Assembly: GCF_018812025.1 (NCBI RefSeq)
Contig: NC_063066.1
Location: 11,021,382 to 11,085,381 of the forward strand
DNA: 64,000 bases
Direction: 5' to 3'
From: Megalobrama amblycephala
Taxonomy: Eukaryota > Chordata > Actinopteri > Cypriniformes > Xenocyprididae
The notes under the pieces are model-generated. The model was not told where the DNA came from and ran no database searches. It saw only the letters and a program-made list of their open reading frames with translations. Positions 12,701 through 24,803 of this stretch are shown one piece after another; the first letter of the stretch is position 1, and every line of letters starts with the position of its first letter. A program made the translations under genes and the position numbers.

Positions 12701-13387
12701 AATGCTAACACAAATCGCTATGCGCATAAACTAAATAATCCATGTTAATTCACTAAGATTCGCTCACCCATTCTATTCTGTGGCCCTGTGTAGACAGCGG
12801 CCCACGTGGTTCTGCAAGACCACCCCAGGACAACAGGTCAACATCTCTTGCCAGAGGGCTTATGAATGTAAGTAAATGTCTTTAAACAATCTCAAACTTA
12901 TTTTACTGTAAATGATGTAATGTCATGCACAAGAAGACTGTATTTACTTTCAGATATCTAAGCCTCCATCACGACCGGATCCCTCTCCACACAGGCCTTT
13001 TGTTCCCCCAAATCAATGTGAGTGAGTTCAATTTAAAATTCCTCTAATATGAAAGTATGATGTCTGAATGTTCTGCAAATCATATCCACAGCCAAACCTG
13101 GTCCAGCTGTGCCGAAGGTAGATCGCAGTAAGAAACCTGGCTCATCTACCCAGTCAAAAAAAGATACTGGCAAATCAGGTACCATTCAGTTTACATTTGA
13201 AAACTTTTTAAAACCTTCTGTATCATATGGTAATCACTAAACATCTATTTTAACTTGAACATTTTCATTTTTATCCATACAGCAAGAAACACCCTACCAA
13301 TGGCTTCTAAATCAGCAACATTCCCCACACAAAGGTAAGAATCTTTATTAACAACTTATTAACAACTGCATTGATCAGTACTGTGTG

Positions 13388-13463
<76 letters not shown>

Positions 13464-16400
13464 CTTCGACACAGGTTTGACATCCAACAGAGGGATGATT
13501 TACCTCCTCCTCCACCTTTAAATGTGATGATGGGACAGGTTAGTGCAGTCACTACCTAGAATCATGACAGCAGACTTCTCACAAACCCATAAACCATCTA
13601 CAAACCATGCAGATAGACTTGACAACCACAAGATGGCAGTGTTGTGTTTTTTTTTTTTTTTTTTTTTTTTGTTTTTTTTGAAAAAAGCAGCTAAACAGGA
13701 AATAAAAACCCAGTCTTGTGCATCAATTCCCATCAAAGAAACAACAAAATGGGTTTCCTACTGTAATAATGAGAGTGACCACATACTAGACCACAGTGTA
13801 AAGACTGAATTTTTTTATGCACTCAGGACATGGATCCACAGTGGTATGTGGGACAAATGACACGAGCAGAGGCCGAAGTCTCTCTCAGACATGTGAATAA
13901 AGTGAGTTCCACCACTTAATAGAATGTTTAATTTAATCTCAAATGTATCCCTTCCTTCAAACAATTCTTATAAAATGTGGATTAAATAAGCTTTTGTGAG
14001 AGAATTAATTGGAATTGTCTTTGCTCTATATATGAGAAAAAGGGGAAAAATAGAGAAAGCAAGTGTATTGTGTAATGATGGACATTGTCTTTTTTTAGGA
14101 TGGCACTTTCTTGGTGAGAGACAGCTCGAAGGGCTGTACAGAGCAGCCTTACACACTCATGGTGCTGCACCAGCAAAAAGTGTATAACATCCAGATCCGT
14201 TTCCTTGGAAACAGTGATGGATATTCCCTGGGCACAGGCCTAAATGGCATTGAGGTAATGATATTTGTTGATTCTGACAGAAACGTCTGTCATGAATGAT
14301 GTCCTGATTAACCCTGTAAAGCCTGACATAAAACAATCGTAAGATTTTTTTAAATAGAACAGTTCATTTTCGTTCATCTTTGGAACACAAAGTAAGATAT
14401 CTTTGATGAAATCCAAGAGGTTTTTTATCTCCCATAGAAAGCCACAAAATTACCACATTCAAGGTACAGAGAAGTAGTAAAGACATCGTTAAAATAGAAA
14501 TAGTCAACGTGACTACAGCGGTTCAACCTTAATGTTATGAAGCAATGAGAATACTTTTTGTGCGCAAAAACAAAACAAAAATAGTTAATTTATTCAACAA
14601 TTTCTTTTATACCCTGTTAGTCTCCTACGCAGTTGACGCAGTGCAGTGGTTCTGTGTTTACGTCCGAAAGCCGGCTCAGTATTGGCTGACAGTGTTCACG
14701 TGAGCACCACGACACATGCGTATGATGCTGATGCAGAAGCTGGCCAATACAGAGTCAGCATTCTGACGCAGAACACGGAAGCTCTGCAATGTGTCTTCAA
14801 TGTAAACTGCGTAGGAAAATGAGAGGAAATTGTTGAATAAAGTCATTATTTTTGTTTTGTTTTTGCGCACAAAAAATATTCTTGTCACTTCATAACATTA
14901 AGGTTGAACCACTGTAGTCACGTTGACTATTTTAATGATGTCTTTACTACTTTTCTGGACCTTGAATGTGGTAATTTTGTTGCTTTTTATGGGAGATAAA
15001 AAATCTCTTGGATTCTTAATTTGTGTTGAAAGATGAACAAAAGTCTTACGGGTTTGGAACAACATGAGGGTGAGTACTTAATGAAAGAAATTTCATTTTT
15101 TGGGTGAACTAACCCTTTAAACTAAACTTGTAATCAGTCAGATCTTTCTAACAGTATAGCAGACTACTTACATAAAATGCTTATAAATATCAGTTCTCTC
15201 TCAATAATGTCTTAGTAAGAAATGCTTAGTTTTATGATTAAAGCTTTGTTATTGTGGGGGGCAAAACATATAATGCAATACAATGAAGATATACCTACAA
15301 ATAAATGTTCCTCAAAAGCCTGATGTATCATTTGATTGAAATATTACTACTAAGGGTATGTTTACTCGACAATGATGTACTAAAACGGAAATGTTTTTCG
15401 TTTGTGTTTTTCGCATACAGACGGCAATATTGCAGAATTGATCCCCGTTCACACGGATCTGTGAAAACAACTAAAAATGCTGTATTATGCATGCCAGGCC
15501 AGTAGTTGGCTATGCCACTTTGTAAAGAGAAAAGCTACGTGCCTATAGACTGAACGCTATAGACTTTTAATACATTATTGTTGTGTAAAAGTACACTAAA
15601 AACATTCCCATTCAGGTTGTGGTGTCTTTTTGCTGTGAAATCTTTTTCAGTGTTGCAAACTCCCCTAGCCTCAAGAGGCGCACTGGCGACTGACATTAGT
15701 GACTGCGGTCTTTAGAATCCTTGTTGGCACGCCTGCCTCCCAAGGTTTACACATAGACGATAATGGTATAATTTTCAAAAACTTGCACTTTGAATCTCGT
15801 TTTCAGATGTTTGCCTTTTTAGGCAAAACGCATAAAAAGTTTTCTGTTTTTAGTTGAAAACAGTGTCGTAAATGGCCCCTAAGTTAGTCTTCAGGAAAGA
15901 TTTCACAGCAAAAAGACACCACAACCTGAAGAGGAAAGATGTACTAAAAACTGAGAAGGTTTTCCTTTTGCGATTTTGAAAAGTTTTGCATACAGACGGC
16001 AACGTTGTCAATGTTTACACGGATCAGTGAAAACGACTAAAAACTGTATTATGCATGCCAGGCCAGTAGTTGGCGATTTTCTTTGTAAAGGACCAATACA
16101 CAACTGAACAAGTAATATGCATGATGTCAACGTTTTCACAAATTCACATTTTTGTAATTTACACAGAGATGATAATGGTTTAAATGAATGGCCAAAAGGC
16201 GTAATACGTTTTTAGTTGAAAACGGTGTTGTGTAAACGCCCCCTTAGATTTATACTAAAAGGTCTAAAAGCTATGCTATAAAAGTATAAACTATCAGTCA
16301 GACAAACTATCAGTCAGCAAAGTTTCAATCATGTTGATAATTTAGAGGCCTTAGAAATGCATGTATCAAATATACGGTAAGATTCATAGGGTTAAATAAA

Positions 16401-16638
16401 AACCCACAGTAACTGCAAAGAGTAAAGACTGTGTATTAGATTATCAGCTGTGGTGAATTTCATTGGTTCAGTGAGATTCAAAGTTCACTCATCGACTACA
16501 TGTGTGTCACAGAATTTCTCCAGTGTCATGGACATGGTCGCGCACCACTCAAAGACCCCACTCGTTCTGATAGACGGATTGGAGCGTGGAGCTGGACCTC
16601 AGCGGCAGTGCTGTCTTATGCACCCAGCAGGTTTTTGA
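9736..16638 (+). CDS. lcp2: SLP-76 adaptor (lymphocyte cytosolic protein 2)
   Basis: Cytosolic scaffold that couples the T-cell receptor (ZAP-70, Gads, Vav, Nck, PLC-gamma) to calcium and actin signalling. Fifteen exons: 9736-9813, 10324-10386, 11108-11154, 12074-12139, 12238-12266, 12375-12409, 12493-12691, 12794-12867, 12954-13017, 13092-13178, 13283-13334, 13475-13538, 13827-13901, 14099-14254, 16513-16638, giving 404 residues (human about 533). An N-terminal SAM domain covers about residues 12-75. An acidic tyrosine region has Y115 (DYEEP), Y127 (NYICA) and Y145 (DYEPPP). A proline-rich middle has a Gads-type RxxK motif at R230-K233. The C-terminal SH2 domain, about 292-404, carries the FLVRDS phosphotyrosine pocket at Arg318. 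It is shorter than mammalian SLP-76 in the proline-rich part. Introns hold several transposons. Confidence 0.94.
10495..11022. mobile_element. Tc1-like MITE in lcp2 intron 2
   Basis: A 528-base element flanked by TA on each side, with inverted ends beginning CAGTATCGTGCAAAAG and CAGTACTGTGCAAAAG. TA target duplication and terminal repeats fit a non-autonomous Tc1/mariner element. A 179-codon reading frame on the minus strand overlaps it but shows no transposase motif. Confidence 0.8.
11233..11366. mobile_element. Small inverted-repeat MITE in lcp2 intron 3
   Basis: About 130 bases with ends ACATGTTCCTGGATCAACAT and the near-complement of it, and a GTAGGTTTAGGGGTAGGG-like centre. No coding capacity. 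Confidence 0.65.
11395..11726. mobile_element. MITE with long terminal inverted repeats in lcp2 intron 3
   Basis: 332 bases bounded by CAGGTGAAAAAAAGTACACT on the left and the complement of CAGCTGAAAAAAAGTACACT on the right. Inverted ends match over about 25 bases. Non-autonomous DNA element. Confidence 0.75.
11761..11897 (-). mobile_element. tRNA-derived SINE in lcp2 intron 3
   Basis: On the minus strand the head starts GCATTCCTGTAGCTCA and contains tRNA-like A and B boxes (the latter TTCGATTCTC). The tail carries CTTTGGATAAAATTATCTGC, a degenerate version of the common vertebrate SINE tail. It is a HE1/DANA-like tRNA-derived SINE, not a functional tRNA gene. Confidence 0.75.
13393..13459. 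repeat. (TA)n microsatellite in lcp2 intron 11
   Basis: About 65 bases of TA ending only 15 bases before the exon 12 acceptor, so it occupies the branch-point and polypyrimidine region. Length change here could affect splicing. Confidence 0.95.
14313..15120. mobile_element. Fold-back (palindromic) element in lcp2 intron 14
   Basis: Two arms of about 280-350 bases are inverted copies. For example 14.49-14.61 kb (TCAACGTGACTACAG, AACATTAAGG-type words) reappears complemented at 14.82-14.94 kb. The right end is GGTGAACTAACCCTTTAA; the left end is worn. Unpaired centre near 14.64-14.80 kb. Partial and full relatives occur at 35.0-35.3 and 52.6-53.4 kb. Confidence 0.8.
15352..16247. mobile_element. 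Duplicated hAT-like MITE region in lcp2 intron 14
   Basis: The left end GGGTATGTTTACTCGACAAT and the complemented right end GGGGGCGTTTACACAACACC look like hAT-type termini. Internally a block of about 110 bases (with GCATACAGACGGCAA and ATGCATGCCAGGCCAGTAGT) occurs twice, near 15.41-15.51 and 15.99-16.07 kb. A further inverted block (AGGTTGTGGTGTCTTTTTGC) also occurs. Probably two related copies, joined or nested. Confidence 0.6.
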
Positions 16639-17106
16639 CCCACAGAACAATCTTATTAATTATACCCAGTTAGCATCATAATTCTGACTGGGTTCCAGAA
16701 TCAAAAGGATTTTCATGGAATTCAGACACTTTGACTGGATAATGAGCATTTATAATGTTGGCATTCAACGCCAGGATATGTAAGCATCTCTCCTTCAGAA
16801 AAATAACAAAGCATATGACTAAATTGATAAATCATATTTAGTTTGATTCAATCAAACAGGACTGTCTACACTTTTTAAATTAAAGATACATTTTTAAACA
16901 CTTTCAATGTTAAAATCAAGAGGTATTCTTACACTCAATGTTAGCTAGAGGCTACTTATCAACTCTTAGGCTCTACATTTGTCTTTTTTAACTTAAATAT
17001 TCCTAATGATTTTAGTGTTTTGTCTTAATGTGGCCTATTAAATTGTACTTTTTAAGTGTATTATAGTAAACTCCACCTTACAAGTGTACTTCTGTGAGTT
17101 ACATAT

Positions 17107-18176
17107 TTAGTCTTCCATCGTCTGTTCACGGCTTAACCACATTGGGGTTTCCACGTCAGTCTGGAGGCACGCCATTTTTTCAGGGTGTGTGAAGCACACG
17201 GTCAGGTTACACTGCAGCAGCTGGGTCTTCACTGAAAACAAAGGGTATAGTGGTTGAACATACAGCGAGAAGAACACAAGAAGAGACCCTCTTATTCCAT
17301 TTTGACTGACTGAAACATAACCAGCACAAACAGGTTATGTTTACTGTAATCAAAGTATATAAATAGAAGGATTCTGTTATGTATTATGCAAAGGTTACTG
17401 TTAACGTACATCAAAAAAATAAATAAATAAATAAATAAATCTATTAGTTAATTTTCATTTTACAGTAATCAATCTAAAATATGGCTATAGCAGGGCTTGA
17501 TAATCCACAAAAGAGCTGACAACACAGATGCAAGTAACTGTTGAAATACACAAAGATGCTCATGCTTAAGGGCTCAGCAATAGATGCAGCCAACATGTTT
17601 TCTTGCCAAACGTCATGTCTCTATGACACAATAAAATGCATTATTGACAGATTGGAGGATTTGGGGGATGTTTTCAGTGTTGATATGTTTGTGTTAGCAC
17701 TGACGGCGGGCACAGATTAATGTCTTAGCTCTGACTCCTCGCTAACTGCCATCCCTGGCAAGGATGGCACATTTTCTTTTAAATTTGTTCATGTAATACC
17801 CATTTGAAAGCCACCAGAAGAATTTCTGCCAGCGCTAAAAAGAGGAACTATTAAATTGCCAGTACATTTCAGAATTGTCAAAACATGAGTGTGTGGTGAT
17901 GAATTTCCAAATTGTACATTATTATTACATTTCATAAGGTTAAATATTAAAGAAAGTAAGGCTGGGACTATTAGGTCCAACTGTCACTAACAGTCACTGA
18001 ATATGCTTAAAGAAAAAAAAAGAAAAGAAAAAAAACTTTGACCATAGTTTACCTTGCAAATGGTCCATAAATTCTGACATTAAATCCAACTGCTTCAAGA
18101 TATAATCTAGGCCAGCTGAGGCTCCGTGTTCGCTGTTCTCTGTGGCATTTCCCTCAGACTCCATCTGTAAGTCCAT
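17107..18176 (-). CDS. Small C5orf58-like protein
   Basis: Two exons, 18176-18053 and 17231-17107, joined by a GT-AG intron in phase 1, giving 82 residues. The N-terminal half is acidic and probably helical (LDYILKQLDLMSEFMDHLQ). The C-terminal half has LLQCNLTVCFTHPEK, which resembles the LLCDLTLHFNHPVK region I recall from human C5orf58. Position supports this: in human C5orf58 lies between FOXI1 and LCP2, exactly as here. No signal peptide, membrane segment or catalytic motif; function unknown. An alternative start is the Met at 18164. It runs tail to tail with lcp2 (469 bases apart) and follows syce3 on the same strand, so a shared promoter or transcript is possible. Confidence 0.6.
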
Positions 18177-18621
18177 TACACAGAAGTAAGATAATGATAA
18201 TCATATTTAAAAGGTCTCTAAAAGAGATAACACACAAAATAAGAATATCTAAAAATGAAGAAAACCAGCATTATATATTAGATGCAACAATTTTTACAAA
18301 CCTCATGAAGCTCAGAAAAAGGATTTGTAAAACGGTTTAGCAAATTGCTCCAAATAAATTATCAAACACTTAAATCTGTATACAAAAATAATATGATGAG
18401 CAGAACATTCAGAAGTCCCCTTTTTGCATGTTAAGGTCATTAATCAGATTCACAATCAGCATGTTTGATTTGTTGATATTTTTATTAATTTGTGAGTGCA
18501 AAAAAAAAATATATATATATAATCACAAATATATATGCCAACATCGAATAACCCTGGCTAATCTAACCACATATCAATATTAACAACATTAAAGGTCTCT
18601 GTTCTAAACTGAAACTTTAAT

Positions 18622-19002
18622 CTATTCTTGGGGGATAGTATGTTCTTGAGCATCAGGATGGCATTTTTTAGCTTGTCCATCTGTGGGACAACAGATGACG
18701 TCTTTGCACTTAAGAAACCCTTTCTCCAGACTCTTCAGGGATTCAGCCAGATCTGGACTGGTGCGGAGTACAACCATATCATAGGCCATCCAAGACAAAT
18801 TCACTGAGGGCGAAGAAAATGATTATTGACACAGTACAATTTTCTTCTTAGCATTTCTATTATATTGAATGCACTATTAGTTTGCTAGTCTACCTGAAAT
18901 ATTTTCCATTTGTTCAGTCATCTTCTCCAAATGTTGGTTCAGTTGTAAACTCTCACGACCCAAGTCCTCACATAACTGCGCACTCGAAATATCTTCAGAC
19001 AT
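18622..19002 (-). CDS. syce3: Synaptonemal complex central element protein 3
   Basis: SYCE3 is a small helical protein of the synaptonemal-complex central element that links SYCP1 to SYCE1/SYCE2 for synapsis and crossover formation in meiosis. Two exons, 19002-18894 and 18803-18622, with a phase 1 GT-AG intron, give 96 residues (human 88). The signature is MENISVNLSWMAYDMVVLRT followed by PDLAESLKSLEKGF, closely matching the human core (MEKIS..WMAYDMVV..TNPTLAESMRRLE). The N-terminal helix, 36 residues before the exon junction, is the same length as in human. The C-terminal tail after about residue 70 differs from mammals and is Cys/His-containing. foxi1 is divergent upstream; the C5orf58-like gene lies 446 bases downstream. 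Confidence 0.85.
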
Positions 19003-20212
19003 CTAAAAACCAGCAAACTCCGTAACTCCCGCTGGATTGTTTTAGGCTAACTTACTTAATCTCTCATGTTAAATTAGTTACAGTTTCATGATGGATTAAA
19101 ATAAGAGCAAGTTGTTAAAATCCATAATCAGTTCGTTTTTCGTCACCCGTCATTCAAATAATCTGGCTTCCTCAGGGCAGAGAAGTTGTGCTATAAATTC
19201 CCTTAATAAATGAATATATATTTAATGTAAGTAGAAATTCAAAACGTAAGCATATTACCTTGGTAATGTAGCGAACTACAGACAATCTTTAATGTTTCTT
19301 GTTTTATTGCGACAGCTGACAACGACAGCTCGAGCAATGCACGCAACACGCAGATTTAACGGCTCTCGCGCGCGTGCACGCTCACCTTGTGTAAAAAACT
19401 CGAATATAAATTTCGCTTTCTTTGGAAGCCTCACCTTAAAAACGATTAATCGATTCATTTACGTCATTACGTCCCGGCGTGGATAAACAAACATACAAAA
19501 AAATTAGTACATAAATATAATTTGCAAACAATATTTTATACATCTCTTTGCTAAAAAGCTTTTTGTACGCTATAATATTGATGTAAATATAAATATATGT
19601 AAAATAAAATGTTACCAACACTTTTAAAGGAGATGCAGTTTACAGGAGAATTACACGATGGCGGTTAAATTGACTGTAAACAACACCATTCTATTTTTTC
19701 ATGAATAAATTCTAATTATAAAAGTTCAAAAATAAAAGTGCTTGCTCTACATACAATATTCCAAAGACTTTTATTGCTTTATTTTCCCCCCTGGAATTTT
19801 AGGTTGTAGGTTTTTGGTTGTAACAGAAAATTCCAGTGTGTCAGGTTAAACTCTTCAGGTGATGGTGGTGCTGCTGGTTTGTGTGAAGAGGAGTGGAAGG
19901 GTGGGTGGGTGGTTATGTGGGCTGTGTCAGGAAAAGCCTAAACACGTGGAAGCATTCAATAAGGTGGGACTGAGGCGGTGCTACATATGCATAAATAAAA
20001 CAGGTGCAACAGGTGACAATGTTGATACAGCAGAAGAAAGCACAATAGCTTTGAGAGAGAGGACACAAGCAGGACAACGCCAGAGCTCCTGAAATATTCC
20101 AAGACCATTAGGTAAAAAAAGAAGAACAGATCAGAGAGAGAGAGAGAAGAAGAAGAAAAACACCTGAAAGACTTTTTAATCCCAAGTGGAGCACCATCAG
20201 GATCACCGAGCA

Positions 20213-20957
20213 ATGACATCCTATGAATCTCAAGGTCAGTCTCCAACGAGATGTGGGCCTCAGTTCCCTAGCTTGGGACAGGAACCTCCAGAATTGAGTC
20301 TGTACAGCGATAGCTACTATCCCCCTCCATCACTGCCGAGTCCACAGCGAACGAACCCTTCCTCATATGAACTCGGAGACTATGCTGCCTCATCGCCTAA
20401 CCCCTACCTGTGGTTCAACAACCCAGGGATGAACAGCGCTCCTTATCTGGGTGGAGCGCCTGGCCCTCCAGGACCTTCTTTTGTTCCCCAGCACTACGGC
20501 ATGCAAAGGCCCTATTTGGGACCTGGGGCACCAGGTGGTCCTGCTGGTGATCTAAGCTGGTTCTCTATGCCCTCTCAAGAGGATCTTATGAAGCTGGTCA
20601 GACCACCTTATTCATACTCTGCTCTTATTGCGATGGCCATTCATGGTGCACCGGATCGCCGCCTCACTCTGAGTCAGATTTATCAGTATGTTGCGGACAA
20701 CTTCCCTTTTTATAACAAGAGCAAAGCGGGATGGCAGAACTCTATTCGTCACAACCTCTCACTGAACGACTGTTTCAAAAAGGTTCCACGAGATGAAGAT
20801 GATCCAGGTGAGTGTCTTTAATTATTACTCTTTAAAAAACATTACAAATGACTGAATTATTGTTTGTTTTATATTACAAATAAATAAATATATTAATAAA
20901 CTAGGCCTGTAAACATTGCAAATTATTTTGTCATTTAAATATTATTTATAGAAATAT

Positions 20958-21010
<53 letters not shown>

Positions 21011-21645
21011 TAAATAATTAATTATTATAAAATATATATTTTTTTTTATTTAATGTGAAATTTACCTCTCATTTTAAAGGTAAGGGCAATTACTGGACCT
21101 TAGATCCGAACTGTGAAAAAATGTTTGACAACGGCAACTTCAGACGCAAGAGGAAGAGAAAGTCTGACAGCCTCCCAGAGAAGAGCAGCTCTGGAGGGAA
21201 TCTGAACTCTGAGTCAGGAGACAGTAATGGCAGGGGCAGCCCGAAAAATCATGCCGTTGACATTTCCACTTCGCCTGAAAAGGGCCCTTCACCCACATCC
21301 ACGGGTCCGTCGCCATGCTTGAGCAACTTCCTGACTGAGATGTCTGGTGTAACGACTGGCTCTCTCGACATGGAAGGAGATCCCCTGAGTCGTCCCTTTA
21401 CGCTCAGTCTGCCAGTGGACGGAGCACAGAGAGCCTCACAACACACAGGCTTTAGCACCTACTCCCCCAGCTCTACGGTGTCCGAATGGGCATCACCGCT
21501 GCCCCCACCGCCATCCATTTCCCCATCACCCTCCCACTCCACTTTAGGTTACAATGGGCCTGCTCTCAGTCAGTTTAATGGGCATTTCTACCCTGGTTTG
21601 AGCTCAACAGGTATTCTTTACCCCCGGGAGGGTACAGAGGTGTAG
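20213..21645 (+). CDS. foxi1: Forkhead transcription factor FoxI1
   Basis: Nuclear DNA-binding regulator needed in fish for otic placode, branchial arch and ionocyte development. Two exons, 20213-20807 and 21080-21645, joined in phase 1 by a GT-AG intron that splits the forkhead domain, as in other foxi genes; 386 residues. The forkhead domain runs from about Arg130 to 222, with [13 protein letters not shown], the recognition helix [20 protein letters not shown] and [11 protein letters not shown] basic RRKRKRKS nuclear-localisation stretch follows. The N-terminal region is Pro/Tyr-rich and the C-terminal region Ser/Pro-rich, as expected for activation domains. The start is the ATG at 20213; the frame stays open 27 bases upstream from a GTG, which is unlikely to be used. 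Confidence 0.95.
20955..21010. repeat. (TA)n tract in foxi1 intron
   Basis: About 50 bases of TA in the only foxi1 intron (272 bases), 70 bases before the acceptor. Confidence 0.9.
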
Positions 21646-22175
21646 AGGAGGGGAGGCGGGTGACAGCGAAAAAGACAAGCTGAATGATCAATTCATGCTA
21701 CAGACTCTAAGGGGGCAAGAAAAAACACTAATGTTTTCCTGAAACTATACACTGCTTTGGCCTAACTGAACTCCTGTGAGTTCTGTGGGCACAAAATACA
21801 AATGAATTCCCACAGGAAAAGCCTAGTCAGCATGAGATATGACAGGCTGACTCTAGCAAAGGCCCCTGTTACCAGCAGCTCCGACCTGAGGTCAGCTGCT
21901 GACATCAAGCCATTCTACGCACCAAATTCTTTCTTAACTCATGTTACCGACACTGAATTCAAGCACCTGTAATGAAACCGAACAGACAAATCACGTCTTT
22001 TGTGGGCAAACAGAGAAACTTTGTAATATGATACTATCAGTCTTTGTATTTTAACTTGACAACATGTTTTGTGTATAGCTGTAAAGTTGGGTACGTGTGA
22101 ATGTTCGAGTATATTTTATTATTTTATTTTATTGTACTATGAGGTCGTTTATGAGGGTGTATATTGATTCTTTTT

Positions 22176-22181
22176 AATAAA
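22176..22181 (+). terminator. Polyadenylation signal, foxi1
   Basis: AATAAA 531 bases after the foxi1 stop codon, followed by a second AATAAA-like word; ends an AT-rich 3' UTR. Confidence 0.6.
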
Positions 22182-22199
22182 AAAAATATTTAAAATAAA

Positions 22200-23385
22200 A
22201 TTGACTTGGATATTATTCAATTTAATAATGTTATTTATTAAACAAAAAAATCCTTTTTGTATTTTATTGAAGTCAAATCCCTTTTATTTTTATTAAAAGC
22301 AAACTTTGACTCGGATTTAGTGTATATGGAAAAAAGATGACCTTGAAAAAACTAAACTTGTTTCACCAGGTCACTCTTAACTGTTGTCACTCCTCCCTTT
22401 TTTCTCTTGAGACTTTCACTTCATACTATGTAGGCTACTGCTGAGCCCACGGTTTTTGGCAGTTCTTCAATTATCCTTAAAATTTGTCAGCATTTGTATT
22501 CATGTGATGATGACATGGGAGATAATATTATAAGCATAGTAGCTGCTCGAGATGAGAGCTTGATATTTTTGTTTAGTTAACAGAAAATTTGATACAGCCA
22601 GACAGTGACTGATGGTTAACAGATTCCTTCACGTCCTGCTATATGATTCCCGTTCCATTAATGTGGAGACAGACACAAAAGAAAGGTCATTATTCTTATA
22701 TATAGTCACTTCAAATGCACTCAGACATTTATTTTGTCTTAAAAAAATGAACGTCTCATCAAATAAAATACTGAATCATGTTTGAAATTATAAAACAATT
22801 GATATACTGTTTAAAACTAAAAGAATTTGGACTTGTTTTTGGTTGTCAAACATAAAGGTGATTAATACCTGTGGTTACTCCGCTAATGTCTATACAAGAT
22901 TATAACATGATTTTTCTTAAGAATGCAGAACTCAGTGAGCTTGTGTTTAAATGAAATGAGCGCCAGCTAAAGTGATTATCAAGGGAGCACTTTTTGCAAG
23001 CTTTCTGTATATATTTCTTTTAGTATTTGAATACTTTTTTTTTTCATGCCGCTAAAAAGACCAACAGTCATGTACAAACTGCTAAGTCTCAGGAATGACA
23101 ACTGCATTTCAACACGGGAATGAATCCACAAAAAAAAATAACTCCCAAAAGTGTGATGATTGACATTGACATAGTGATAACCACTGTAATAGCAACGGAT
23201 GGGACAAATAAATCTAATATGTCAAACAGATTTGTGCATTTTGTTACTTCATTTTATTACTGACTTTTCTTTTTACCCTTTTAAGAAAGTTTATTTAATT
23301 GAGAAATGTTGAAAGGCTACATGTTTTGATGTATTGTATTAGAATTAAAAAGTTAAATAAATTAAGTATTTTTAAGTAATCTACC
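22200..23385. other. Intergenic, nothing recognised
   Basis: AT-rich sequence downstream of foxi1. No splice-bounded exon, RNA gene or clear transposon end was seen. Confidence 0.4.
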
Positions 23386-23387
23386 CA

Positions 23388-24803
23388 GCACCAAAGTTGG
23401 GCAAAAATACATCAAAATGTATTTTAAAATAAAATATCAAATACCTTCATTTTAAGTGAATCAAAATAAACTACGAAATACAGCTGCCACACCATGTATC
23501 AAAATAAACTACTGTATTTTTGCATTTTAAAAATACTAAATACATCGCAAACCTTCCATCAATTAGCCTATTTGATCTGTCCCATTACACTGACTGATAG
23601 CTGTTTGATAGCTTTTGTCTGCCTCAGTCATGCAATAAATCTGACATATGCAACCAGTTAAAGGCACAATATGTACAGTAGGATTTTTGGATTAAAATAT
23701 CCAAAAACCACTAGAATGCTATATATTTTGTACTTACATTATCCCAAATGTTTCCAAGAATGTTTAAATCCAGAGAAGTAAGCAATTTTAACCATGCAGG
23801 ACATGGGCTGTGTCTGTGCGTTGCCTATCAATGACATCATACCAGCGTTACCCTCGATTTCTGGTTTTATTTTGTAGAAACCATGGAAACACCAAAGAAA
23901 ACTAATCATTTTATATAGCTTCTTGTTTAAATCTTTTCTTGATTTACAGCGAGTACCATGTTTTACCATGACTAATATCGATCTAGCTTACTACAGTGTG
24001 CAACAAATGTAGCATTATAACAACTTTCAACACAAAGGTATCTAATATGATAAACAGCGCTGCGTTACCCCACATATGCTAGACCAGTGACTGTGGCTTA
24101 ATAAAAGTTCCACTGCTCTCGAGACATGTCACGTTTGTCTCTCATTAGCAAATCGCTCCAGCGGTCTCATTCAGCTCCAACATCACTCGACCTGCTTCAT
24201 ACTACAGTAATGTTAATACTCTCATCCATGAACATGATTTCTGACTGAGTCCCATCCCGATTCTTTTCCACTGGCTGTAAACGTGAAGACAACACATCCC
24301 ATGATTCCACAAAATCAAGGATAAGTGACTGAATAAGCGACCTTTAGCAGCAAAAATTTACATATTTTAACTTTAACTTTGCAATTTAAATATTCACATA
24401 TCCCTGTGATCTCCCAGATGAAGGTTAGTTTTAAAGTAACCCACAGTTCAACGTTTAACAGTTTGCGAATGACTCATAATTGTATCCTAATTTAGTTATT
24501 TGATGTTTGGTAATGAAGGGCCTACTTTGCATCATACTTTGTTCTGAACTCAACAAGTCTGGACAAACTATTGAGTAAGCACCAATCAGAGGCTGCGTTT
24601 TATGATGTCATCATGTAGACTTCTTACAAAGTATTTTACAGTATTTTAAAACTACAAAAATACAAAACACTAAAGTATTTTGATACAAAATACAAAGCCA
24701 TTTTCATCAACCCTATCAAATACAAATTACAAAATACTAGGCCTATTTTATATTTGAAATACGTATTTGAAATACATGTATCATAAATACTGCCCAGCAC
24801 TGG
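23388..24803. mobile_element. Non-autonomous DNA element with nested insertion
   Basis: Outer ends read CAGCACCAAAGTTGGGCAAA on the left and, complemented, CCAGTGCTGGGCAGTATTTA on the right, with AAATAC-rich arms. Inside, about 23657-24373, is another element starting TTAAAGGCACAATATGTAC and ending with the rough complement. Neither has coding capacity. Confidence 0.6.

Noticed and set aside
20186..20212. GTG-initiated N-terminal extension of foxi1
   Set aside because: Vertebrate initiation at GTG is rare and a normal ATG follows in frame at 20213.
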